From Henckelia pumila (Eukaryota; Streptophyta; Magnoliopsida; Lamiales; Gesneriaceae): 64,000 bases of DNA. Positions within the stretch are counted from its first letter, which is position 1. Every line of letters begins with the position of its first letter. The stretch spans positions 18,532,206-18,596,205 of the forward strand of contig NC_133122.1 of the NCBI RefSeq assembly GCF_033568475.1, read 5' to 3'. Below, in pieces: positions 1-11,012 of this stretch. Both the position numbers and the translations under genes were made by a program. Under the pieces are notes generated by a model that saw only the letters and a list, made by a program, of their open reading frames with translations, did not search any database and had not been told where the DNA came from.

Positions 1-1114
1 ATTTATTAAAAATTAAGTTATGATATTGTTTGAAGACGAGTCAAAACGGGTTGGTCCATTGGGCCCCCGGTTGGCCTGCCTTTTAGAATAAAAAAAAAAT
101 TACTGTTTAAAATTCTCCAATCCAATTTTGAGATTTTGAGAGTGAAAGTCTACTCGGCTAAAGCCCTCGCCAAATCATATGCATATATGCTCCACCGTCC
201 ATATCCACACCGTGCAGCTATTCGAGTTCACCGGTCTCCACCGTCAGAGTCCCGTCCACGGCTCCGCCGTTCACCAGTCCCCAGCGTCTGTATGAGGCTT
301 TCTTTTCTTTATTCTTCTTATTTGAAACTCAGTGTTTCCGTTATTATTTGTGACTTTTCACATTTCTGGATTAGTTGACCTGCCATTGTTATCCATGAGC
401 ATGCTAATTAATTCTTAAAGGTTGAATTCGTAAGTTTATGGTTAGTCTGTTAGATGTGAGATAAAGATGAAAAATTTGTTTATAAATTATTTAATTTGGC
501 TGTAAAATGATTGAAATGGTTTGATTTTTTTTAAAAAAAATTGGCAGACAGATATGTAACCAAAAATTTGTAATTTCAGAGCATAGATTAATATAATATA
601 GATTATATATTGTTTGGGACACTATGAGCTTATTGATTCAAATTTGTAGAGCATACGTATCTTGTAACTAATCAAGAAAATTAGTCAATCTTGATTATTG
701 TGTTTTTTCTAATAGTCCATCAAATAGATGCAGATATCTGTATTAGCTGAATTCAAGAGTAGTTATCCTAATCAAACATGAAGCGAGTCTATGCAAATGT
801 GAGTGTATCTTGTAGTTTGAGGGTGCCCATTTTTAACGTAGACGGCCAAAGACATCTAAGATAGGGCCTCTAGCTTGGGGCGATGTTACCAGAGCATAAT
901 TGAGACATGAGTATTTTGTGGAGTTTGAAAATACTAAATTTGTGTCTTATAAAATGAATATATATAGTAAATTCGTTGAAGTACTTTGTAAATCTTGAAA
1001 CAACTTTTAGATGTTCCCAAATGCGTGTGTGAGTAGTTGTAGCCTTGCTTGCCGCAGATTATTTGTTAGATATTAAAAGGAAGCAGGATAATCTTGTGAC
1101 TATAGAGAAGCAAA
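1..1114 (+). other. Upstream region of the OCP3-like gene, possible untranslated first exon
   Basis: No protein gene is supported here. Positions about 140-290 are pyrimidine- and C-rich and less AT-rich than the surroundings, as plant 5' untranslated exons often are. A GT donor-like site (GTATGAGG, about 291) and acceptor-like sites (CCGCAG near 1056, AGCAG near 1087) would allow a 5' UTR intron of about 0.8 kb before the ATG at 1115. The short open frame at 136-378 has no recognisable domain. The UTR reading is inference and needs transcript data. Confidence 0.3.
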
Positions 1115-3204
1115 ATGGCGGCGACGACTCTTGGGATACCCATTGCAATCCCTGGTAGTAGTTCCCACAAAAAGTTCATCTTTTTGGGTCATCCCAAAAA
1201 CATCCGATTTAATCAGTCTCCTTCTTCACACGGCACCGTCATTGTTTACTCCAGCCGCCGGAGAAAAAACGCCATCACTCCCACACCTGCTAAGGAAATA
1301 CACAAGGTGCTGATATACGTTTTGTGCATTTTTTTCACATTCGGGGAAAAAAATCTTAAAAGTTGAAGGGCAACTGGTTTATGAAGCTTTGTGCTGTATG
1401 CAGAAAACTTTGAGTCATAAAAATCTGGAAGAAGATGATGATATAGATGAGGATGCTTTCGAGGCACTATTTAGTCAGCTCGAAGAAGATTTGAAAAAGG
1501 ATGGTTTGATTGATGAGGATGGTGAGGATGACTTTTTAAGTGAGGAAGAACTTGCAAAACTTGAGCATGAACTAGCCGAGGCTCTCGAGGAAGATGAGCT
1601 TCTTGGGGAATTAGGCTCCATGGCCTACGGAGACAACGATATTGAAGATATCAAAGAAGAATCTGATAATATGGATGATGAGGAAGCGGATGATGAAGAG
1701 GAGGAAATCCCGATAAAGCTCAAGAATTGGCAATCCCGAAGATTGGCCTATGCTCTGAAAGCTGGTCGGCGGAAGAGTAGTGTAAGTCCCAGTCTTGCTC
1801 GCATCATGTCACTAGTTCTTAGTACGTTGTCATAAAGTTTATAGAATGGTTCTTGTTTTGTTCTAAATGCATTAATTATTATTAGCTAAGAGTAATCTAT
1901 ATAGCTGGAGAACTTGTCGAAGTGATGGACCGGCCCTTTTAGTTGCTCTTCTTACCAGAAAAAAAAAAAAAAGAAGCACTTTTCTATGCTAGTTGAATAC
2001 GGGCAGTTTGTGGAGGTTTTGTTCTTGGTTTTTCTCATATTTTGACTGTAGCTGTCCACTTTTCTCTGCTGAATTTGTGGACACGGATGTGTATTTGTTT
2101 CGCAATGATTTTCAGAAAATGTGGATAGTTTTAGGTTCTCTTAAATCAGTCGTACTAGAATAAAAAATTTTGGCATTGGAATTTTATCGTTTTATATAAC
2201 TATGGACTTCGATTGCAGATAAAAAATCTTTCTGCTGATCTATGTCTTGATAGAGCTGTTGTCCTTAAATTACTTCGTGACCCCCCTCCAAATCTTGTAA
2301 TGCTGAGTGCGGCTTTGCCTGATAAACCTGTTCCTACAAGCATGGAACTTGAGGAGGAAATCGAGGAAACTCCTCCCTTGAAGCAGACACCACAAACTAC
2401 GAAGCCTAAAGCTGAGGTGAAGTTACCAATTCATGAAATCCGAAACAACTGGTCTGCCCGAAAAAGACTGAAGAAAGTGCAGATAGAAACTCTGGAGCTA
2501 GTCTATAGACGAACAAAGCGCCCAACTGTAAGTCAAATAACCTAATACACTGATGCTATGATTTACATTTACTGAAGTTATTAATAAAAGAATGATGAAG
2601 CGTGCAAGACGCCTCAGGAAATATGATGCAGAATGAATTGAAATTAATGTCATAATGATGATCAGAGCATCTATAAATGAGATTTAGGATAGAATTAGAA
2701 ACTCAGTGTTTGTGTGAGCTATAGAGTTTTAGGATAGCATCTATAAGGATGATCAGAGCATCTATAAATGAGATTTAGGATAGAATTACAAGGGGTAGAG
2801 GAGGAACCAGGGGCGGCGGTAGAGTGGATTATGTGGGATCATATTTGTGAATATGCACGTTTGTTGAGTCATATTTAAGGTTTAGCCAACTTTACATCAA
2901 GAGAAAATCTCTAGTTGTAGGTACTCATGCATGTTTTATGCATCTAACGTAGCATAGGCCAACTCTCCAGGTAAGTAGTCGGAGCCAATGTATCATGTTT
3001 ACATTGTAGTTCTTTGTGATAAAGTAATGATGGACCTTTTTGCTCGCTATGTAGAATACGATGATCAGCAGCATTGTGTATTTGACAAATCTGCCTCGGA
3101 AACGAGTGGTGAAATGGTTCGAAGACAAACGAGCTGAAGATGAGGTACCCGACAAACGCCTACCATATCATCGATCTGGTACTGAAACTGTCTTTACCAG
3201 TTAA
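1115..3204 (+). CDS. OCP3: OCP3-like plastid homeodomain protein
   Basis: Four coding exons, all joining in phase 0: 1115-1306, 1404-1781, 2219-2527 and 3055-3204, giving 342 residues. Every junction has GT and AG. Residues 1-60 are rich in Ser, Arg and basic residues with few acids, like a chloroplast transit peptide. Exon 2 encodes a very acidic Asp/Glu stretch (about 68-170). A divergent homeodomain spans exons 3 and 4 (about 262-325); its recognition helix reads VVKWFEDKRAED in place of the usual WFQNRR core. This domain order and length match Arabidopsis OCP3 (OVEREXPRESSOR OF CATIONIC PEROXIDASE 3, about 354 residues), a plastid-linked homeodomain protein tied to defence signalling and plastid RNA editing. 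The ATG chosen is the first in frame and starts the transit-like region. The call rests on remembered family features. Confidence 0.85.
2657..2788 (+). repeat. Direct repeat of 41 bp inside OCP3-like intron 3
   Basis: The segment 2657-2697 recurs at 2748-2788 with at most a base of difference. The 50-bp spacer carries further partial copies of its ATAGCATCTATAA and TTTAGGATAG pieces. It lies wholly inside the third intron. It looks like a local tandem duplication with no coding effect. Confidence 0.7.
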
Positions 3205-5629
3205 AACTTACTGTTTTTTCTGTGATAACTTGTAACTACCAGCCTTACTAATGTGTACAAAAAACCAATATAGTTGTGTTGTATGGAATTCTTCTCACAT
3301 TACTTAAATAAGCATTCACTTTTTTTTTTTGACAATTAAATAAGCATTCACTTTTGATACACGCATTCACTTAAATATCTGCTGGTCCATTTCGCAGATA
3401 GTCTGATGGGTAGTCTGCAATGAAATATCTATAGTATCTATATGATTAACGATTCTTCTACGGACAATAATTAATTTTGTTACGAGTTACGACAGTGTAT
3501 CGAATTTTATTTTTATTTTATTTTTTTTTTGAAAAAAGGAAAACACTAAAATATCATTACTTTGTTGTCACGAGTCTTTGATGGTTGTGAACATTTTGGA
3601 ACGACAAATGAAACAATGTGTATCGATCAGATATCAATTATGGAGTTTCTGGTATCCAACAAGAGCCACGTTCCATGCTATAATTAGCCTAAGAAGATCA
3701 ATCTGACCCACACAAGACAATATATATCTCCCAATAAAAAAATCAAATATTTACATTAATAAATATATATATATATACACATATATATTTGAAAACTTAT
3801 ATCGTTAGTTTGCATGCATAGGCGACATATAATTTGCATGCACGTACGTATGGCAAGTTAATTTAATTAATATTTATCGTACCATGGGCGAGATACATGC
3901 AGATTAATTTGGAAATGTATAATTAAACCTGTGATCATGCAATTAATTTAAATTTATTAATGTCATCGAGGTAAATAAGATCGATCGATCTGGAAGTTAA
4001 AAGACGTTCCAACAACTAACAAAGACCAAATTGTATCTTGTTTAGTTAATAATTTCTGTTGTTTTCTCCATAATCCATACAGACCATATATGGTTATAAT
4101 TAATAATATCGTGTCATCAAATATAATGACTTTCAAGAACCTCTAGTAGCTACTTGTGAGAACCTTTGATTTCTCTGAAGACTTAATTGGCTTCTCATAA
4201 GTATAACATTACTTAATTGCCTAATTAAGCAAATTAATTAAGTCCACGAAAACGAGATCTGCTTGAGGACGATGCTAACACAAAGATACTTACTCTTATA
4301 TAATTACACTTATGGGTCCAAATGTTAATTTTATCCATATAATTTGATCGAGTATATTCCATATATTACGAATATTATATATTTTGTTATAATTTAAAGA
4401 GTGATGAGATTGGCCGACTATTTATGGAGTTTTTTTCTTTTAAAAAAATCATGAAATAATTAATATATAGCTTTAAGTTAAAATAGAATACCCACACAAA
4501 TAATCACGGTTCTAAATTTCTTACATTCTCGTCACGAGACCTTATTGTTAAACAATTTATTTGCCTACTCCAAATTATTATTTTTTAAAAAAAATTTAAA
4601 ATTTTATTTTTTTTAATAAAATACAAATATATGACAAATTTAAAAGAATAAATCATTAATAATTAGAAACAAAAGTAACGTGGGCGCTTGGTGTGGATGG
4701 CTTGGTAGACGAATTTGATTCAATTATTTGCAAGTGGCAATGCATGTTAGCATCTGAACCTGTCACTCTACTTTTGGAGCTTGCATCCAACTTGTATAAT
4801 ACATATATATATACATACAATAATTCGATATAATTTTGTGTAAATATATACAAAATTATATCGTATCGAATTATTGTAAAATATAAGTTTAATATATCTG
4901 AATAATCTTTATATTAATCCATATATATATATGATATATGATTAATTAGTGAATAGAACAACTTAATTGGGTTAGCCTGCTTGTCACAGACTCACAATAT
5001 CCCAAGCTAGCTAGCGCGTTGCCACAAATCTAATTATTAATATAGGATTCTAATATAACTCGATTTCAAATTTTAGGTATTATTATTAATTTTGGCATAT
5101 GTATTTGCTATACTTTATGCGATAAGACCTTTGGAGACCCCCATTCAATCTTTACAATTGAAATATAATTTAGTGCTAATTGCTTGCTTGGATTGCATGA
5201 AGTCTATTTCCTTGTTATCCATAATCTTATCACCATAATTATAATTATTCTCCTAGGGGTGATCGACCCCTCACTAATTAATAGAAATAAAATTCAAATT
5301 ACATTTTTTAAAATATAAATTTTATCATGTCCTTAAAATATATATATAATTAATTTGACCCCCCAAATCGAATCTCCCTAGCTCAATTATTTTTGTTGGT
5401 CCACCTTATCCTGCAATTCCCATATGATGTGCTTCAAATGTTACTATTTGTTTAAGGGTACTTTGTGATGAGTGTGCTCAACGTAATACATCATTAATAT
5501 AATAATATCAATAATCATAAAAATTAAGTTAAAAACAATAAAAGTATTCAAGTTATATATAACATTGAAACCATGCGTATACTATAGTTATTATTATTTT
5601 TTTCAATATATAGAAATACATTGTGAATT
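3205..5629. other. AT-rich intergenic stretch
   Basis: No gene is supported. The 3' UTR of the OCP3-like gene should occupy the first few hundred bases. A short direct repeat (TAAATAAGCATTCACTTTT) occurs near 3307 and 3340. The rest is AT-rich with TA-rich microsatellite runs (about 3765-3790 and 4921-4932) and a foldback at 4816-4878. The open frames here are short and of low complexity. Confidence 0.6.
4816..4878. repeat. Short foldback (inverted repeat)
   Basis: The left arm TACAATAATTCGATATAATT and the right arm TATCGTATCGAATTATTGTA are inverted copies with a small indel, around a loop of about 10 bases. It could be a MITE remnant or a chance AT-rich hairpin. Confidence 0.5.
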
Positions 5630-5760
5630 GGGAGTTGATATTTACACTCTGGCCATTTTGTGTTATCTACACTCCACTTCATGTGTAAAATATATGTTCA
5701 ATTTACTCACAAGTGGAGTGCAAATAACATATATAAAATGAAGTGCAAATATCAACTCCC
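5630..5760. mobile_element. 131-bp foldback MITE
   Basis: The terminal inverted repeats are GGGAGTTGATATTTACACT at 5630 and its complement, AGTGCAAATATCAACTCCC, ending at 5760, with one mismatch in 19. Pairing continues inward (ACTCCACTT against AAGTGGAGT), so most of the element folds into one hairpin. The flanks TTGTGAATT and TTATGAATTT may be a diverged target duplication. Superfamily not assigned. Confidence 0.75.
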
Positions 5761-6123
5761 TTATGAATTTGAGCTGGATTCATTAATGATATATTATATA
5801 TATTTACTAACTTCATGACATTGAAGTTGTAAAATATAAATTAGTGTATATTTAGTCCATAAATCGAAAACTTTGAAATAGGAAGAAAAAGCCAAGCACT
5901 TGGCGATAAAACTGTTGTGTCAAAGGAATTTTGATAGACTAAAAAAATTCTTAATTTGTTTGTTTGTTTTTTTCATTTTTTCCAAACATCTCAAATCCAA
6001 AAGAAAAAAAAAGGAAGAAAAAGCTAAGCTTATTTAAATATGGTTTTCATTAATATTATTATTTTTCTTTTGTTAAAAAATAATCTTTAAATTAACTCTG
6101 CTACTGAAGGCTTATATATAGAG

Positions 6124-6265
6124 AGTTTTATTATGTTGTCCAACAACTATGTCCAACTCTGTGTCCATCATGTACAATAAGTGAGTTGACCAGTACAATA
6201 AGTGAGTTGACTTGTACATGATGGACACAGAGTTAAGCATAGTTATTGAACAACATAACAAAACT
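6124..6265. mobile_element. 142-bp foldback MITE with duplicated loop
   Basis: Arms of about 50 bases pair over most of their length: AGTTTTATTATGTTGT at the left and ACAACATAACAAAACT at the right, then GTCCATCATGTACA against TGTACATGATGGAC. The loop holds two direct copies of a 19-bp unit, GTACAATAAGTGAGTTGAC, at 6172-6190 and 6193-6211. The loop duplication is unusual in a MITE this small. No transposase is present. Confidence 0.75.
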
Positions 6266-6596
6266 ATATATATATATATAGTCTATAGAGAAGAATAGCG
6301 ATCAAATGAAACTCCCAATTAAATTAATCTTGAAGTCATGCAAACAAACATAAGAAAGTTTACCTGTTTTTACTATTATTAGTTTCCCTTTCTTCTCATA
6401 CATCTAGGCTCTAGGCGGGTAATTCTATCCTCATCATGGACATGATGAAATACCTATATGCAACATATAACATAAAGATAGCTAGATTAATTGTTTATGC
6501 ATAACCGTCACGCCTTAGGCCTAGACATGTATTTGCACAACTACACAATGGGTCTCTAAGACTCTTTATATCAACTAATTTCTATATATCATCATT
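6266..6596. other. Intergenic, nothing recognised
   Basis: AT-rich sequence with a short TA run (6268-6280). I see no gene, RNA or repeat here. Confidence 0.5.
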
Positions 6597-7210
6597 TTAA
6601 TAGTCGGAGCACAAAATCAAGCAATCAGATTCATACAGATCGCTCTCTTCGAACACAGACAAAACAAATAGCGAAGTATCAGCTTTCGAAGGAACAAAGT
6701 CCATAATCTGAAGTGTACTCCGAAGGCGTTCAAACCAAATCGAGAATGTGAAGTAGGAGAAATGTGCACTTTAATTAAATAAATCACAAATTTCTGACAA
6801 TCCGATTCACAAATTTCTGAAATCAACAAGTTTATGAAAATCGGAGCACAAAGAACAAAATATATAGAAAGCAATTACGACTATAATCGGATCAATTGAA
6901 ATAGCCACAAAATACCTCCAAAAATCAAGTTTCTGATGTTCGGATTCACAAATTTCTGAAAATCAACGAGTTTCTGAAAATCAGAGCACAAAGAACAAAA
7001 TCAACGAGTTTCTGAAAGCAATTTTGGGCGCCAGTGTGAATTGAAAGCTGCAAAAATCAAGAGCATTTACGACTATAATCGGATGAACTGAAAGCTACAA
7101 AGTACCTCCAAACACGGCAATTTTCGGCGCGAGTGTGAAGTTCTGGGAGCGAGCCCTTCGGAGAAAGCATGTTTGGGCGCGAGTGTGAAGTTTAAGGCGC
7201 GAGTTATGAA
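6597..7210 (-). repeat. Repeat cluster, probable interior of a CACTA-like element
   Basis: Several phrases recur in this 600-bp block: CGGAGCACAAAGAACAAAAT, ACGAGTTTCTGAAA, CACAAATTTCTGA, ATTACGACTATAATCGGAT and GGGCGCGAGTGTGAAG. Each is seen two or more times in diverged form. The block is richer in GC at its right end (7110-7205) than the surroundings. It adjoins a CACTA-like terminus at 7667, so I infer that it is the inner part of that transposon. No transposase reading frame survives. Confidence 0.4.
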
Positions 7211-7479
7211 ATAGAATCTTTATATATAATTATATGTATATATTTAAAATATTAATTATTTCTTATTTATTAAGTAAATTAAAACAAAACAAACCATGCG
7301 AATATATATTGACCATAATTTCTTCAATTAATAATGTAGGGGGTTTATGAGTGCATAATGGTCAAAATAATAAAAATAGTACAATTATGAGTGCAGGCAC
7401 ATTAATTTAATTGAATTGATGTAAAATAGATCAAATTTCACATGAGCAGACGCAGTAGTTATGGAGGGGATGTCAAACA

Positions 7480-7667
7480 AGAGTTCACGTTTTACGAGCG
7501 GTTGTAAACCGCTGCTAATGCAAATATTGTAGACCGGTTTCAAAACCGCTCTTGAATATTAATGTTGTTAGAGCGGTTTTTTAACTGCTTTAATAATATA
7601 AGTGTATTAAACCATTTTTAAAACCGCTCTTAAAAAAACGGTCTTAAAAACTAATTATTCTGTAGTG
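7480..7667 (-). mobile_element. CACTA-like transposon terminus with subterminal repeats
   Basis: Read on the minus strand, the block starts CACTACAGAATAATTAG at 7667, which is the diagnostic end of CACTA (En/Spm) elements. Inward of it are at least six copies, in both orientations, of a motif close to AGAGCGGTTTTAAAACCG, the kind of subterminal array bound by CACTA transposases. The matching CACTA end was not found to the left, so the element is probably truncated and non-autonomous. Confidence 0.6.
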
Positions 7668-8902
7668 CAAATTTCTATAGAACTCAATTGCAAATCATTA
7701 TAAATCATTTTAACTCTTCGATTCTTCTCATATGATATTATAGGAGCATCACATGCAATATTAACCGTTCGTTTTTTTAGAAATTTTGGAGTCCACCCAT
7801 TCAAGACGTGGTTAAGTATAAGTTTATAAGAGGAATATTTCTCTAATTAAAGGTAGCTTATAATCGATCTCTCGTGCATAAATTAATCTCCTATCGTCTG
7901 TCTTTTAATGATTTCTATAGTTAAACATTATGTTCATCCTAGCTAGAATAATTATGCTCGACGATAAAATTTTGAAGAGCTTAAATTTTTATTTTTATTT
8001 TTAAAAAAATGGATGAACAAGAGCTGAATAAAAAAAAGGTTATCTTATTGTTAGAGCCACATAAGCTGATCAAGGAGGGGAGGGGCCTAACCGAAAAAAA
8101 AAATAGTTAATATTTGCGTACGCATGACATTTGGCTGCATGCCCTTCATATAATTCTAAAAAATAAATGGATCGCCTTTTTAAAATAAAAGGTGAATAAG
8201 ATTTATGCATTATTTTATGCATCAAAATTTAATTATATTAACACAAAGTAGTGATGCATGGGATCACGTATGTTCGATAGCGACGCTAATTAATTATCTC
8301 CATTAAAGGCCGAGATTGCGACGTTGTTATCTTCGGAATTTTTCTATGTTCCAAATTCTGATTTCATGAAAAATATAAGATGGACCCATATTGTGTCATT
8401 TTAATTACATTAATTATAAATGTGTCTTCGTGAAATTAAAATCAGTAAACTAAACCTCATGAAATTTTCTATGTTAAAAAAAATTAACAAACAAACTATT
8501 TATAATTGGGTTTATTAAGATTTTTTTAATTACGTATATTTTATTTGGTACGTATTTCAGATATAACTTTTTTTTATAAAAAAAAACATGGGATTTTAGT
8601 TCATCCGTTTTTAATGTAGGGCTTTAGCTATTTAATTTAAAGTTACACGTGGATGTTTATGCAATTTTCCACCCAAAAAAAGTCAGTAAATGATTTTGCA
8701 TCACAATATAAATTTCTTGATTTTGCTCCCAAATTCTTCGCATATACCACATTTCTTTTCACTCAATTCAAATGGATAAATTTGTATTATATATTGGTTG
8801 GAATATTAGACATTGTTATGGAAAAAAAAATGTACGAACACTTGCAATTAGTCCATTCAATCTTCTCAAAAAAAAAATAATAATAATAGCCAAAACAATC
8901 AC
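7668..8902. other. AT-rich intergenic stretch
   Basis: No gene is supported. The open frame at 8653-8880 is low-complexity, AT-driven and begins beside poly(A) tracts, so I do not call it. Confidence 0.55.
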
Positions 8903-9195
8903 GTAAGTTTGCTCATTTTGTATTATGATTTTTTAAGTATTTAATTTTGAGTTTTGATCCTTTAAATTATGTTAGGCTTTGGCTTTAGTCATTTCTCTTT
9001 TGAGTCCTGACGTTACGTCAGACACATCACTATTTCTCAGTGTCATGTAAATATTTTAACTACCTCATCAGCATTTTATGATGCCGTGTCAATACTCCAT
9101 AAAAAATAACTAAAAACCAAAACATAATTGAACTTATAGGGTCAAAACTCAAAATTAAATATTTAAAAATCAAAACACAAAATAAGTAAACTTAC
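8903..9195. mobile_element. 293-bp foldback MITE
   Basis: The ends are inverted copies: GTAAGTTTGCTCATTTTGT at 8903 and ACAAAATAAGTAAACTTAC ending at 9195. Pairing extends inward through TTTAAGTATTTAATTTTGAG against CTCAAAATTAAATATTTAAA and GTTTTGATCCTT against AGGGTCAAAAC. The central 120 bases (CTGACGTTACGTCAG, a perfect 15-bp palindrome with a single central T) are not part of the long arms. No coding capacity. Confidence 0.75.
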
Positions 9196-10028
9196 ATCTT
9201 CCCTAAAAAAAAAAAAAATTAGTCCATTCAATTCTTCGATTAATGCATTGCGGGAAAAGGTCGTCCAAGACACATTAATTAGTTGAGTGCCTTCTGATTA
9301 ATTCTTTGTTTGTATCTACTGAGTGTAACCTCACCCAATTATTATTTAATTGTAATTATTGTCATAAACTTTTAAGATCAATTTATTCCTGTAACAATTA
9401 CACTCGTCAATACACCATTATTTTATATAATAATAATTAATCTATGACTAATTAAAGCAGATTATTAATATTTAACATTTGGCATTATAGTTACTAATTT
9501 ATGCAGCATTAGTTCTAATGACTTAATACCACACAAATCCCGAGAGAGAAAAAAATGACTCTTAATCGTGGTTACTTTATTTTGATTTTGGGGTATATGA
9601 TCGAGTTTTTCTTGCACTGTGAAATCAGAGAAAATAAATATATCTTTAGTACGTTTGAAATAATCGTAAGTGTACAAATCAAGTTATAATATATATATAT
9701 AATGTATATATGAATACGAGTATCATTCATAAATACTGTATTGCACAATTTTCTACTCTACTTAACAAACTTCGACGAATCGTGAGAATTGTTCGACCAA
9801 ATTACTAGCAAATAAGTAATGTGTGAAATGCAAGATCAATTAACACTAGTAAACAAATACTCAAAGGCCCTGGATTCAAATTTTTAACAAATATGTTGGG
9901 ACACCGTCCCCTTGATTGAATTTGATAATTATTCTCTTCAACAATCAATACATGCTTTTGACAATTAGACTCCCCTGATTTATCAATATGCTCTTTCAAA
10001 GTATGCTAAATTAATATTTCAACGCTAT
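9196..10028. other. AT-rich intergenic stretch
   Basis: No gene is supported. It runs up to the target duplication (GAAAT, 10029-10033) of the large copia element. Open frames at 9465-9677 and 9805-9999 (minus) are short and have no recognisable domain. Confidence 0.55.
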
Positions 10029-10033
10029 GAAAT

Positions 10034-10531
10034 TGAAAGAACATGTCGTGCACATATCTTTTAAATTATTTCCTTATTGCATTCAATTTCCATATTTATA
10101 GTTTTGTCTTTCTTAGAACAAGTTTCAAAATTGGTAATATCAGTTATATCTTGATTCGAAATATTTGATTCTGATGATATATTGTTTCCATGCTTTGTAG
10201 GTTCTTATTTATGAAAACATATTGAAGATCTATTTATAGGAGTGCTTGGACCGATCAGAAGGTACAACGAGATAGAGAGATCAAGAGAGTGAAACGTAGA
10301 GAGCAAAATACATAGAGAAAGTACTGCAGAAATTCTAGAGTATTGAAGATCGATCATTGAAGAATTTCTGAAAAGATATTACTGCTACATTGTGTTGTCG
10401 AGTAGTGTTGGAAACACTGAAGAACACACGAGTGAAGTGCTGTTCAGAAAGTGTTGACAACACTGAAAGATACACACTCTCGAATATGTATTTCTAGTAT
10501 TTCTGTGATTTCAGACTGTCCAAACCTTACA
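10034..10531 (+). repeat. 5' LTR of the copia element, internally deleted
   Basis: 498 bp, TG...CA. It aligns along its length with the 3' LTR, but lacks 276 bp that the 3' LTR retains (37445-37720). The missing block is bounded in the 3' LTR by the 7-bp direct repeat AAGTGTT, of which one copy remains here at 10449-10455. It holds two copies of the element's recurrent palindrome (10404-10418 and 10450-10464). Confidence 0.9.
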
Positions 10532-10547
10532 AGTGGCGTCAGAGACA
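10532..10547 (+). promoter_or_regulatory. Copia primer-binding site
   Basis: The sequence TGGCGTCAGAGA begins two bases after the 5' LTR and resembles the initiator tRNA-Met complement used by copia elements (TGGTATCAGAGC), matching at 9 of 12 positions. Its position fixes the LTR edge. Confidence 0.6.
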
Positions 10548-11012
10548 TTCACTTGACGATACTAAGTGTGATTCTGTTTTTGTGTTTGACATGATATCAC
10601 AATGGAGATACCTTATTCAGAAACTGCTCAACGTCCTCCAATCTTGGATGGATCCAACTATGCTATCTGAAAAGTTAGGATGCGTGTCTACATCAAATCG
10701 ATTGATGAAAAGACATGGCAGCGTGTGCTACAAGGATGGAATCCACCAAGGAGAACTGATGGAGAAGGAGATTTTTTCCTCAAACCAGAAACGGAATGGA
10801 ATGCCGATGAAACTGCTGCTTCGAATATGAACAAAACCTTTAATGCTATATTTACTTCTCTTGATTCTAATATAATTTCACTAGTCACTAACTGTGTATG
10901 TGCTAAACAGGCTTGGAAAAAACTTTAAATGCACTGTGAAGGATCCGAAAGTGTGCATCGAACCAAAAGAAGGATTCTCACTACTCAATTTGAAAATCTG
11001 AGAATGGAAGAG

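Noticed and set aside
136-378. 80-residue ORF as a gene
   Set aside because: Arg/Ser/Pro-rich, ends in an AT-rich intron-like stretch, and is better explained as an untranslated exon.
8653-8880. 75-residue ORF
   Set aside because: AT-driven, bordered by poly(A), with no domain and no promoter-like context.
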